A DNA stretch of 45,830 nt from an uncultured Alphaproteobacteria bacterium. GTDB lineage: Bacteria > Pseudomonadota > Alphaproteobacteria > RF32 > CAG-239. The notes beneath the pieces were generated by a model. The model saw nothing but the letters and a program-made list of their open reading frames with translations. It was not told the origin of the DNA and did not search any database. The stretch is from assembly GCA_944390885.1 (NCBI GenBank), contig CALXRP010000018.1, positions 1 to 45,830 of the forward strand. Reading direction: 5' to 3'. Shown in pieces: positions 7,550 to 15,509 of the stretch; the stretch's first letter is position 1, and the number at the start of each line of letters is the position of its first letter. The position numbers and the translations under genes are program-made.

Positions 7550-8392
7550 ATGATGGACAACCTTATATTAACCGATTTTCTGACTCTTACGGGCATTGCT
7601 TTTACCGCCGCCTTGATTCTGTATTTTATCCTGCAAAAATTCCATACGGAAGAAGATCCGCGCATAAAAGACATTGAGGCCATGCTTCCTCAGGCCAACT
7701 GTGGGGCCTGCGGACGAGCAGGGTGCCATGATTTTGCCGTGGCCTGCACCAAATGCACCCCTCAGGGATTCGCCAAATTATATTGTCCGGTCGGAGGTTC
7801 AAAGGTTATGAAAGAAATTGCCGGATACCTGGGAATGAAAGCAGCCGACCGGGAAGGAACGGTTGCTGTATTGCGCTGTAACGGCAGCTGTCAAAATGCT
7901 CCGATAAAAACCAACTATAACGGAATACAATTCTGCCGGATCGCACATAATATCTCAAGCGGACAAAGCGGCTGCCCTGATGGATGCCTGCGTTTGGGCG
8001 ACTGCATAAAAGTCTGTAAATTCGGTGCATTAAGCCTAAATCCGCAAACCGGGCTGCCTCAGGTAGATTCTGAAAAATGCACATCTTGCGGTGCCTGCGT
8101 CAATATCTGCCCGCGCCAACTGTTTGAAATTCGCCCCAAAGGACAAAACAACCAACGTGTCTACGTTGCCTGCCGCAACCGCCAAAAAGGATCAATAGCC
8201 CGCAAAAACTGTAAAACTGCCTGCATCGGCTGTATGAAATGTGCAAAAATCTGTCCGGAAATCAAAATAGAAGAAAATCTTTCATACATTCCATGTTCCG
8301 TAAATGCCGCAAAATACGGCCGGCAATTAGCACAAACTTGCCCGACCGGCGCAATTGTTCATATTGAGGAGAAAGATAAAAATAATGACTAA
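7550..8392 (+). CDS. rnfB: Rnf complex subunit B, long polyferredoxin form
   Basis: About 280 aa. A single N-terminal membrane segment (about 8-26) is followed by the RnfB four-cysteine domain (NCGACGRAGCHDF, then further Cys) and several ferredoxin-like clusters (CTSCGACVNICP, CIGCMKCAKICP, CSVNAA...TCPTGA). It takes electrons from ferredoxin and passes them into the membrane part of Rnf. The protein is clearly longer than the E. coli-type RsxB (about 190 aa), matching the multi-cluster form of anaerobes. The start is uncertain: ATG 7550 or 7553, or a TTG at 7541; no Shine-Dalgarno site is obvious. It overlaps rnfC by 8 bp. Confidence 0.93.
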   Translation: MMDNLILTDFLTLTGIAFTAALILYFILQKFHTEEDPRIKDIEAMLPQANCGACGRAGCHDFAVACTKCTPQGFAKLYCPVGGSKVMKEIAGYLGMKAADREGTVAVLRCNGSCQNAPIKTNYNGIQFCRIAHNISSGQSGCPDGCLRLGDCIKVCKFGALSLNPQTGLPQVDSEKCTSCGACVNICPRQLFEIRPKGQNNQRVYVACRNRQKGSIARKNCKTACIGCMKCAKICPEIKIEENLSYIPCSVNAAKYGRQLAQTCPTGAIVHIEEKDKNND

Positions 8393-9710
8393 AACCTTTC
8401 CGATAGGAGGGCTTCACCCTCAAAAACATAAACTAGCCTCAGAACTTGCAATTATTGATGCCGGACTGCCTGAATATGTTTCCATTCCGGTAAAGCAGCA
8501 TAGCGGAGCCCCGGCCAAAATAGTCGTCGCCAAAGGAGAGAAGGTAAAAGCAGGCACTTTGCTTGCCGCTGCCGATGGAATTGTTTCTGCCCCAATTCAT
8601 TCCTCCGTATCAGGGGAGATTGTCAATATAGGCCTTCAGGAAGGTCTGTTCGGATATGATGAAGAACAAATTACCATCAAAGTTGAAGGCAATGAATATG
8701 CCCAAGGGATTGACACTTCCGATAAAATCATAACAGAAATTCCTGATGACACGGAAGAAATCATGCAGCGCATTCGCAATGCCGGTGTTGTGGGCATGGG
8801 CGGAGCAGGGTATCCTACGCCAATAAAAACAACTGTTCCGGAAGGAAAAAAGGCCGAGTATCTGATTGTCAACGGCATAGAATGCGAGCCCTATCTCTGT
8901 GCTGATGACCGCCTGATGCAGGAAAAAGCGGAAGAAATTATCATTGGTGCCAAAATCATCAACAAGCTCTTAGGAATCCAAAAAGCCATTATTGCCATTG
9001 ACGAAAACAAACCCCAGGCAATCGAAATCATGTCCCGACTGACCAAACGCTATATCGGGGTTAATGTCCGTACCTGTAAAAGCAAATACCCCCAAGGCAG
9101 TGAAAAACAATTAATCACGGCCATCACCGGACGCGAGGTTCCTGCGGCAAAACGCCCGATCGACATAGGCTGTATTGTTCAAAACGTCGGAACGGTATTT
9201 GCCGTATATGAAGCTGTTATGAAGAAAAAGCCGTTATTTGAACGAATTGTAACCGTCAGCGGAGACACTGCCGAAAAGTCAGCCAATTTCAGAGTCCGTG
9301 TCGGAACACCGGCAGAATTTCTGATAAACAAAATCGGCGGTATGACCGACAAAACGGCAGAAATCATTTTCGGAGGCCCGTTTATGGGCACGGCAACGGT
9401 TAATCTAAATACTCCGGTCACAAAATTAACTTCCGGCATTTTGCTTCTTTCAAAAAAGAGTACGGCCAAAGAACCGGAAACAGCCTGTATCCGCTGCGGA
9501 AAATGTGTTGATGTCTGTCCACAGGGGCTGTTACCGTTCGAAATTGCCCGCCGTGCCCGCAATAACGATTTTTCACAACTTATGCAGCTTCATGCTCGTG
9601 ACTGCATTGAATGCGGTTCTTGCGCCTATACCTGTCCGGCACGCATTCCTCTGTTGGATTATTGTAAAATAAGCAAAGCAGAAGCAAAAAAAATATTGAA
9701 AAAACAATAA
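8385..9710 (+). CDS. rnfC: Rnf complex subunit C (NADH-binding)
   Basis: A 441-aa peripheral subunit carrying the NADH/FMN module: GGAGYPTPIK (about 137-146) in the glycine-rich NADH site, INGIECEPY-like VNGIECEPYLC for flavin/nucleotide contacts, then two C-terminal [4Fe-4S] motifs CIRCGKCVDVCP and CIECGSCAYTCP. The N-terminal region has a biotinyl-like hammerhead fold signature (SGAPAKIVVAKGEKVKAGTL). The start is ATG 8385, after an AGGAGAAAG, overlapping rnfB by 8 bp. Length is typical for RnfC of anaerobes and lacks the long Ala/Lys-rich tail seen in enterobacterial RsxC. Confidence 0.95.
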   Translation: MTKTFPIGGLHPQKHKLASELAIIDAGLPEYVSIPVKQHSGAPAKIVVAKGEKVKAGTLLAAADGIVSAPIHSSVSGEIVNIGLQEGLFGYDEEQITIKVEGNEYAQGIDTSDKIITEIPDDTEEIMQRIRNAGVVGMGGAGYPTPIKTTVPEGKKAEYLIVNGIECEPYLCADDRLMQEKAEEIIIGAKIINKLLGIQKAIIAIDENKPQAIEIMSRLTKRYIGVNVRTCKSKYPQGSEKQLITAITGREVPAAKRPIDIGCIVQNVGTVFAVYEAVMKKKPLFERIVTVSGDTAEKSANFRVRVGTPAEFLINKIGGMTDKTAEIIFGGPFMGTATVNLNTPVTKLTSGILLLSKKSTAKEPETACIRCGKCVDVCPQGLLPFEIARRARNNDFSQLMQLHARDCIECGSCAYTCPARIPLLDYCKISKAEAKKILKKQ

Positions 9711-9721
9711 GGTCAAAAACT

Positions 9722-10723
9722 ATGTTAAAGATATCTTCCGCTCCGCACATTTTTTCCCCCGTCAACACCCGGACTTTGATGGGAAATGTTATCATTGCTC
9801 TAATACCGGCAATTTTGGCCGCTTTGCTTATTTTTGGCTTTTCTGCCCTAAAAGTGCTGCTGACCTCAATTGCTGCCTGCGTTGCCTGCGAATATCTGAT
9901 TTGCCGCTACCTTTTAAAAATACCGCCGACAACCGGGGACTATTCCGCCGTCATCACCGGAATCCTGCTGGGGTTCAATCTACCGGCCTCCATTCCTTTA
10001 TGGATGATTCTCATCGGCGCATTCGTGGCCATAGGCATAACTAAAATGGCCTACGGCGGACTGGGCAAAAACTTGTTTAACCCGGCATTGGTTGGACGTG
10101 TCTTTTTGTTCGTATCTTTTCCGCAGCAAATGACAACCTGGCCGCTGCCGCACCCCGGAGACTTTTTTGCTCCGGATGTCCAAACCGGAGCCACGGCTTT
10201 GGGAATTTTAAAACACTTGGATGGGAATTCTTCAAGTGAAGCATTAACAAAATATAGCTACTCAATTGATAATATGCCAAATTATCTTGATATGTTTTTG
10301 GGAAATGTTGGGGGCAGCCTGGGAGAAGTTTCCGCCGTTGCTCTTATTCTCGGACTTTTTTACATGTTATACAAAAAGGTAATCACCTGGCACATTCCGT
10401 TTTATTACCTGTCAACTGTTTTTATTTTAACATCAATCATGTGGTTTTATAAAGAAACACCCGATCTGGATCCGGTAGCACACCTTCTATCAGGCGGATT
10501 GCTTTTGGGGGCGATTTTTATGGCAACTGACTATGTAACCACACCTATGACAACAAAAGGAAAAATTCTTTTTGCCATCGGTTGCGGAATTCTGACTGTT
10601 ATCATCAGAATATTCAGCGCTTATCCCGAAGGGGTGTCTTTTGCCATTCTGATAATGAATGCTTTTGTTCCGCTGATTGACCGTTGGTGCATTCCGCGAG
10701 TTTATGGTACGGGGAGAAAATAA
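9722..10723 (+). CDS. rnfD: Rnf complex subunit D
   Basis: A 333-aa integral membrane subunit of the NqrB/RnfD family with about nine to ten hydrophobic segments. The covalent FMN attachment motif TGAT is at about residue 156 (QTGATALGILK), to be modified by the ApbE encoded upstream. Conserved YGGLGKNLFNPALVGR is visible at about residue 106. It lies 11 bp after rnfC and its stop directly abuts the start of rnfG. Confidence 0.95.
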   Translation: MLKISSAPHIFSPVNTRTLMGNVIIALIPAILAALLIFGFSALKVLLTSIAACVACEYLICRYLLKIPPTTGDYSAVITGILLGFNLPASIPLWMILIGAFVAIGITKMAYGGLGKNLFNPALVGRVFLFVSFPQQMTTWPLPHPGDFFAPDVQTGATALGILKHLDGNSSSEALTKYSYSIDNMPNYLDMFLGNVGGSLGEVSAVALILGLFYMLYKKVITWHIPFYYLSTVFILTSIMWFYKETPDLDPVAHLLSGGLLLGAIFMATDYVTTPMTTKGKILFAIGCGILTVIIRIFSAYPEGVSFAILIMNAFVPLIDRWCIPRVYGTGRK

Positions 10724-11299
10724 ATGAAAAAGCCCGCAAATACATTAAGAAACATGATTTTGGCAATGGTCATAACAGCCGGATTTTCGGCAATAATATT
10801 AAGCCTGAGCCATATAATAACGGAAGAACCGATAAAAAAAGCGCAAGATGCCAAAAAACTTGAAGCCATTCAGGCCGTTTTGCCTCCGGATTATGATAAC
10901 AATCCCTATCAAGATAGAATAACACTGTCCGGAAGCAACATAGAACTTTACCCGGCCAGACAAGGTTCAAAAATCACATCCGTCGCCATGAAAACATATA
11001 GTGACAACGCATTTAGCGGCAGACTGGAGTTGATTGTCGGTTTTTTACTCAATGGCACCATTACCGACTATAAAGTCATCAGCCATAAAGAAACACCGGG
11101 CTTAGGCTCTAAAATCACGGAAGAAAAATTCGCCCGCCAACTCAGAGGCTTTAATATTGAAAAACAAAATCTTAAGGTCAGACAAGACAACGGCGATATT
11201 GATGCGGTAACTTCCGCTACCATCAGCTCCCGTGCCGTTCTAGACGCAATCCGACGGGCTTATGACAGTTATAACAAATTCAATACGCTGGGGAATTAA
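10724..11299 (+). CDS. rnfG: Rnf complex subunit G
   Basis: A 191-aa subunit with one N-terminal membrane segment (about 11-29) and a periplasmic FMN-binding domain. The FMN-linkage region DAVTSATISS near residue 165 holds the acceptor Thr in the family's S/T-x-A-T-x-S/T context, and HKETPGLGSKI (about 124-134) is the conserved turn of the domain. It would carry covalent FMN attached by ApbE. It starts at the base after the rnfD stop. Confidence 0.93.
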   Translation: MKKPANTLRNMILAMVITAGFSAIILSLSHIITEEPIKKAQDAKKLEAIQAVLPPDYDNNPYQDRITLSGSNIELYPARQGSKITSVAMKTYSDNAFSGRLELIVGFLLNGTITDYKVISHKETPGLGSKITEEKFARQLRGFNIEKQNLKVRQDNGDIDAVTSATISSRAVLDAIRRAYDSYNKFNTLGN

Positions 11300-11303
11300 G
11301 AAA

Positions 11304-11903
11304 ATGAGCAGTCAAAGCTACAATAATCTGACACGGGGCATCATCCGGGAAAACCCAACCTTTGTAATGCTTCTGGGCATGTGCCCGACTTTAGGCGTTA
11401 CGACTTCGGCCGCAAACGGTTTGGGAATGGGCGTGGCCACATTACTGGTGCTCATTCTTTCAAATTTTGCCATATCCGCCGTCAAAAACCTAATTCCGGA
11501 TATGGTTCGTATTCCTTGCTATATCGTAATAATTGCCTCTTTTGTCACGGTAGCTGAAATGCTGATGGCAGCATATCTTCCGGCATTGCATTCCCGCTTG
11601 GGAATCTTTATTCCGTTAATCGTTGTCAATTGCATTATTTTGGGCAGAGCAGAGGCTTTTGCCTCTAAAAACGGCATTTGGCAATCGATTTTAGATGCTG
11701 TCGGAATGGGAATAGGGTTCACCGGAGCCTTAACACTCTTAGGTATTGTCAGAGAAATATTAGGCACGGGCTCAGTTTTCGGCTGGAAATTCGTTGCCGA
11801 AGATTTTGATACGATGATGTTATTTATCATGCCGCCCGGTGCTTTTTTGGCATTAGCCGGACTAATTATTGTCTTTAACAAAATAACGGGAGCTTGCAAA
11901 TGA
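11304..11903 (+). CDS. rnfE: Rnf complex subunit E
   Basis: A 199-aa integral membrane protein with six hydrophobic segments. NPTFVMLLGMCPTLGVT near the N-terminus carries the conserved membrane cysteine that, in known Rnf/Nqr structures, helps hold an intramembrane iron-sulfur cluster shared with RnfA. The start is ATG 11304 with GGGGA upstream; an in-frame ATG at 11262 lies inside rnfG. It overlaps rnfA by 4 bp (ATGA). Confidence 0.93.
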   Translation: MSSQSYNNLTRGIIRENPTFVMLLGMCPTLGVTTSAANGLGMGVATLLVLILSNFAISAVKNLIPDMVRIPCYIVIIASFVTVAEMLMAAYLPALHSRLGIFIPLIVVNCIILGRAEAFASKNGIWQSILDAVGMGIGFTGALTLLGIVREILGTGSVFGWKFVAEDFDTMMLFIMPPGAFLALAGLIIVFNKITGACK

Positions 11904-12475
11904 GTTATCTGGCAATTTTCCTTAGCGCTATTTTTGTAAACAACATTGTTTTGTCGCAATTTCTGGGTATATGCCCGTTTTTGGGTGTTTCTAAAAACAG
12001 TTCTACGGCTGCCGGAATGGGAATGGCGGTTATATTCGTAATGACGCTGTCAACAATCGCCACCTATCTGGTATATCATCACCTTTTGGTGCCACATCAT
12101 CTGGAATTTATGATAACCGTTGTCTTTATATTGATTATTGCCTCTTTGGTCCAAATGGTCGAGATAATTTTAAAAAAGGTTTCTCCGATATTATACCAGG
12201 CATTAGGAATATTTTTGCCGCTTATTACAACCAACTGCGCTGTTTTGGGCATTGCAATTCTTGCTGCTCAAAAAGACTATGACCTGCTGCACTCCGTCTG
12301 CTTTGCCTTGGCCAATGCCCTGGGCTTTACATTGGCTATAGTTATTTTTGCCGGACTAAGAGAGCGGATTAATGTCAACGCCTTACCTCAGTCCATGCGC
12401 GGCACGCCGATCACCTTAATTACGGCAGGCCTTTTGTCTTTGGCCTTTATGGGATTTGCCGGGATAGGCAACTAA
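11900..12475 (+). CDS. rnfA: Rnf complex subunit A
   Basis: A 191-aa integral membrane protein, partner of RnfE and its inverted paralogue, with six hydrophobic segments. The conserved NNIVLSQFLGICPFLGVS motif (about residue 15-32) carries the iron-sulfur cysteine, and a second cysteine motif TTNCAVLGIA appears near residue 115. The start is ATG 11900 (GGGAG 7 nt before), inside the rnfE stop. Last gene of the operon, followed by a terminator. Confidence 0.95.
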   Translation: MSYLAIFLSAIFVNNIVLSQFLGICPFLGVSKNSSTAAGMGMAVIFVMTLSTIATYLVYHHLLVPHHLEFMITVVFILIIASLVQMVEIILKKVSPILYQALGIFLPLITTNCAVLGIAILAAQKDYDLLHSVCFALANALGFTLAIVIFAGLRERINVNALPQSMRGTPITLITAGLLSLAFMGFAGIGN

Positions 12476-12484
12476 ACCTAAACT

Positions 12485-12520
12485 AAAAAAAAGCCTGCTT
12501 CTTTTAAAACAGGCTTTTCT
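12485..12520. terminator. Bidirectional intrinsic terminator after rnfA
   Basis: AAGCCTG (12491-12497) pairs with CAGGCTT (12510-12516), extended by flanking A and T runs. It serves rnfA on plus and the hypothetical gene on minus. Confidence 0.85.
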
Positions 12521-12523
12521 TAA

Positions 12524-12886
12524 TCAACGGACAACAAAGCTGATTTTTCTGTCCGGTAAAATTTTAAACAAGCGCTTTCCGTTAAGAGAGTGAACCAAGA
12601 TAAAAAATTCCTTGGCATATCCTTTTAACCAATCATCAAACCCCGGTGTCTGAGAAAAATGATCAAATACATACTCTTTGTCAACCAACCGCCCGAAGAA
12701 AAAATAGTGAAAAAGAGACTTGACTGAACCATCAGCAAACAAAACCTTTTTCTCTGTTACATAACCACAAGCGTTCAAATCTTCTTTAGCCAACAGAAGT
12801 TGCTGATCAAAATTATTTTCCGTCCAACAAATCGCGCCGTTTGAAACAATAACACCGCATCGTTTCCATAACTTTTTTATTTTCAT
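12524..12886 (-). CDS. Hypothetical protein
   Basis: A 120-aa protein I do not recognise. It has no membrane segment or signal peptide. It is rich in Phe, Lys and Asp, with VLFADGSVKSLFHYFFFGRL in the middle. It sits against the bidirectional terminator shared with rnfA. There is no obvious ribosome binding site before ATG 12886, so the start is uncertain. Support is the intact frame, the terminator position and codon use like its neighbours. Confidence 0.5.
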   Translation of the reverse strand: MKIKKLWKRCGVIVSNGAICWTENNFDQQLLLAKEDLNACGYVTEKKVLFADGSVKSLFHYFFFGRLVDKEYVFDHFSQTPGFDDWLKGYAKEFFILVHSLNGKRLFKILPDRKISFVVR

Positions 12887-12958
12887 AATGACAAAATTTA
12901 ATTATTAAAATTAATAATCCGATTTAATGTTATAAACATAGCATATTTTAGACACAAA

Positions 12959-13594
12959 TCAACATATTTCTTTTAATTTTCGCACAATATCACGAAACAT
13001 ATCATAGCTCAAAACACCTGTATTGATGTTATAGCGGGAAGTATGATACGAGTTAAGCATCAGAAGATTATGTTTGTCCAGTTTATGAAGAGCGCCATGC
13101 GCAAATTTAAACGCCGTTTTTTTATATCCCAAAACCCCGAGTAGGGCATTATGCGCAACTGCCCCTAAAGTTAAAACAACCTTCAGATTTGGCATTGATT
13201 GAATTTCTTCAATCAGATATTTTCCGCAATTACAGACTTCTTCTCCCGTTACCTTGTTTTGCGGCGGGACACAGCGGACCGAATTGGTAACCCGCACATT
13301 AATCAGTTCAAACCCGTCATCTTTTCTTTTTTGGTACTCACCTTTGGCAAAGCCGAATTCTTTCAAAATCGGATAAAGCACATCTCCGGCATAATCATTT
13401 GTAAAAGGGCGGGCGGTCTGATTAGCGCCGTTAAGTCCCGGAGCAAGACCGATAATCAAAATTTCGGCATCCAAACTGCCAAAAGACGGAACCGGACCAT
13501 TATAATAAGTCGGAAACTTTTTTTCATTTTCATGCCGAAAAGCAATCAGACGGCTGCATTTTTCACAAGTCTTGTCCGGACATACAAAAGACAT
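12959..13594 (-). CDS. udgB: Uracil-DNA glycosylase family 5 (UdgB-like)
   Basis: A 211-aa base-excision repair enzyme. Family 5 features are visible: N-terminal iron-sulfur cysteines CPDKTCEKC, motif 1 GLAPGLNGANQTARPF (about 49-64, Ala where family 1 has Asp), the RCVPPQNKVTGEE region with a further Cys nearby, and motif 3 SYHTSRYNINTG near the C-terminus. It would remove uracil and other deaminated bases from DNA. A good AGGAG lies 9 nt upstream of ATG 13594. Single gene, divergent from the beta-barrel gene. Confidence 0.88.
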   Translation of the reverse strand: MSFVCPDKTCEKCSRLIAFRHENEKKFPTYYNGPVPSFGSLDAEILIIGLAPGLNGANQTARPFTNDYAGDVLYPILKEFGFAKGEYQKRKDDGFELINVRVTNSVRCVPPQNKVTGEEVCNCGKYLIEEIQSMPNLKVVLTLGAVAHNALLGVLGYKKTAFKFAHGALHKLDKHNLLMLNSYHTSRYNINTGVLSYDMFRDIVRKLKEIC

Positions 13595-13823
13595 AAATTT
13601 TAACTCCTGAAAATTGATTCAATCAAAAAGGTTCATATACTTTAGCATAATTTTTTTAACCATAACCTCTTTAAATCTTTTTTTCCAGTACTAAATCACT
13701 TGCAACCAACAGCGTGTAGCCTGAAAATAAAAATTTTATATGCTGTTGCTTAACACAAGTATTACAACCGCCTTTTGATTGTAAGTTTATACTCAAAAAC
13801 CTATTTAAATGGAGTTTATGAAT

Positions 13824-14381
13824 ATGAAGAAAACATTATTGTTAGCAGGAGTTGCTTGCCTTATTTCCTTTGGTGCCACCGCCAAAGAATTCAATCCTTA
13901 TATCGGATTGGATTATGCTTATTCTAAATTTGATTTGAAAAAACAGTTAAAAAAAGTTGATGACGGATATAACACAGGCGTCATCAATGCCGGTATCAGA
14001 GTTGGTGACTATGCTGGCCTTGAGGCTTTCTACCAACATGCTTGGGACAGAAAAACCCATGACGCCGATGGTACCGTAAAAAGCAAATTCTACGCCTACG
14101 GCTTGGATCTGATGGGATATTTGCCGATTCCGGCCTGCAATGAAAAATTCAACCTGCTTGGCTCCGTTGGTCTTGGCAATTACAAATTCTCTGCCAAATA
14201 CAGCGGCAACAACAAACCGAAATATAACAAAGACCGCACAGGTTATCGTTTCGGTATCGGTGCTCAATATCACCTAACACAAAACTGGTCTGCCCGTGTA
14301 ATGGGACGTTATACTTTCCTGGGTGCTCGTGATATTGATAACCTTGCAGAAGTAACAGCCGGTATCCGATACACCTTCTAA
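13824..14381 (+). CDS. Outer-membrane beta-barrel protein
   Basis: A 185-aa exported protein. The signal peptide is clear (MKKTLLLAGVACLISFGATA, cleavage after residue 20), followed by amphipathic beta strands typical of an eight-stranded OmpA/opacity-type barrel: FNPYIGLDYAYSKFD at the start, GIRVGDYAGLEAFYQHAW, YGLDLMGYLP, and a last strand VTAGIRYTF ending in Phe, the outer-membrane insertion signal. ATG 13824 is preferred because GGAG lies 9 nt before it; in-frame ATGs at 13809 and 13818 are too close to or upstream of that site. A terminator follows. Confidence 0.85.
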   Translation: MKKTLLLAGVACLISFGATAKEFNPYIGLDYAYSKFDLKKQLKKVDDGYNTGVINAGIRVGDYAGLEAFYQHAWDRKTHDADGTVKSKFYAYGLDLMGYLPIPACNEKFNLLGSVGLGNYKFSAKYSGNNKPKYNKDRTGYRFGIGAQYHLTQNWSARVMGRYTFLGARDIDNLAEVTAGIRYTF

Positions 14382-14407
14382 TCAAAGTATCTCTCATCAT
14401 ACACTGC

Positions 14408-14450
14408 TAAAAAAGCCGTTTCCGTCTTATCCGGAAGCGGTTTTTTTATA
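14408..14450 (+). terminator. Intrinsic terminator after the beta-barrel gene
   Basis: A long stem (AAGCCGTTTCCG with CGGAAGCGGTT, one wobble) with a short loop is followed by seven T. Confidence 0.85.
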
Positions 14451-14548
14451 ATCTGACAAAGGGCAGGGTAAAAACATAAAAAAAACATTGCCCGTATACG
14501 GCAGAAATGATAATTTCATGATGTTTATAACCATAAAATGAGGTAAAA

Positions 14549-14905
14549 ATGAGCAATTCAAGATATTACTTTTGGGTTCTGGCTGCTGCCATCATTATCT
14601 TAGGCATCGGTTTTGCAATGAAAATTCCCGAAATCACTAATGTTTCCCACGCCGTTGCAGCTCATGCCTCCAACCCGTGGATATTGGTTGTTGCGGCGAT
14701 TAGCGCTTTTTTACTGGGAAATTACCGCCATTACTGGATTGCCGTCACAATAACCGGTATAATTACGGCCGTCTGCATCCACCTTTTTGTAAATAACGGC
14801 GCTTTCAATACGTTAGATACGTTCACAACACTTTATAGAACGCTGGCTTTCATCTGCATTGTTTATCTGCTCAATCTGGTACGCCTGATCTTCAGCCGGT
14901 TCTAA
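14549..14905 (+). CDS. Small integral membrane protein
   Basis: A 118-aa protein with about four hydrophobic segments (about 7-24, 44-60, 65-83, 95-113) separated by short polar loops. I do not recognise the family. A GAGG lies 7 nt before ATG 14549 and an intrinsic terminator follows directly, so it is a well-delimited single-gene unit. Confidence 0.65.
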   Translation: MSNSRYYFWVLAAAIIILGIGFAMKIPEITNVSHAVAAHASNPWILVVAAISAFLLGNYRHYWIAVTITGIITAVCIHLFVNNGAFNTLDTFTTLYRTLAFICIVYLLNLVRLIFSRF

Positions 14906-14910
14906 TTTTT

Positions 14911-14947
14911 CAAACCCCTGCATCTCATAAAGAGCAGGGGTTTTTCA
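14911..14947 (+). terminator. Intrinsic terminator after the small membrane protein
   Basis: AAACCCCTGC pairs with GCAGGGGTTT (around 14912-14943), followed by T's. Confidence 0.85.
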
Positions 14948-15205
14948 TATCCTAAAAATATCAGCCCGAACACCTCAAAAAGCACATTTCTGAGAAATTT
15001 GCCTCTAACGACACAATAAAAACAGCCGCAATTACCGTATAACCCATACTCAAATTCCCAAACAATATTTGAAATTTCGCTCTGAAAATTAAAACGTAAA
15101 AAAATCAAATAATAAAAAGACAATCACTCAAAAATTAAAAAGCATTAACCTTTGACAAATTTCTAACCGATTGAAACTAAATAACAAAAGGGTAACACAC
15201 TAATT

Positions 15206-15234
15206 TTTACTTGATATATTTTGTCGCATAATAT
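15206..15234 (+). promoter_or_regulatory. Promoter-like sequence in the gene-free stretch
   Basis: TTTACT (15206-15211), a 17-bp spacer and TAATAT (15229-15234). In such AT-rich DNA this can occur by chance; no coding gene lies downstream on this strand before the minus-strand yejF. Confidence 0.25.
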
Positions 15235-15380
15235 ATATTATGATGATATAAAACAATAAAATAAACAAACAATACTTCAAAATGCAAAATAATATATACA
15301 AGCGCTCAGAACGAGCTAAAGAAAAATTTCTGTATAAAATTACTTTTGCTTTATATAAATGACACCCACATAAAAGAAAA

Positions 15381-15400
15381 CATTGAAAATATTTTCAATG
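15381..15400. repeat. Perfect 20-bp palindrome
   Basis: CATTGAAAATATTTTCAATG is its own reverse complement. It could be an operator or a short hairpin; there is no T-run that would make it a terminator. Confidence 0.6.
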
Positions 15401-15509
15401 ACAAAAGAAATTTTCACGTCCGCTCAACATTACGCACAAATTACAAAATAATTTCACCGCTAAAACTTTTTTCAAACTTTCTACTTAATCAAACTAAAGT
15501 TAATCTCAC

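Larger units (their letters stand above)
14948..15509. other. AT-rich gene-free stretch between convergent genes
   Basis: This 560-bp stretch separates convergently oriented genes, where no promoter would be needed, and is much richer in A+T than its flanks. It contains one promoter-like pair (15206-15234) and a perfect 20-bp palindrome (15381-15400). Short open frames across it lack ribosome binding sites and protein-like composition. No gene can be supported; a small RNA or a decayed gene is possible. Confidence 0.5.

Noticed and set aside
14902..15123. Minus-strand 73-codon frame
   Set aside because: It runs through the terminator of the small membrane protein gene, has no ribosome site and a Phe/Tyr/Leu-rich random composition.
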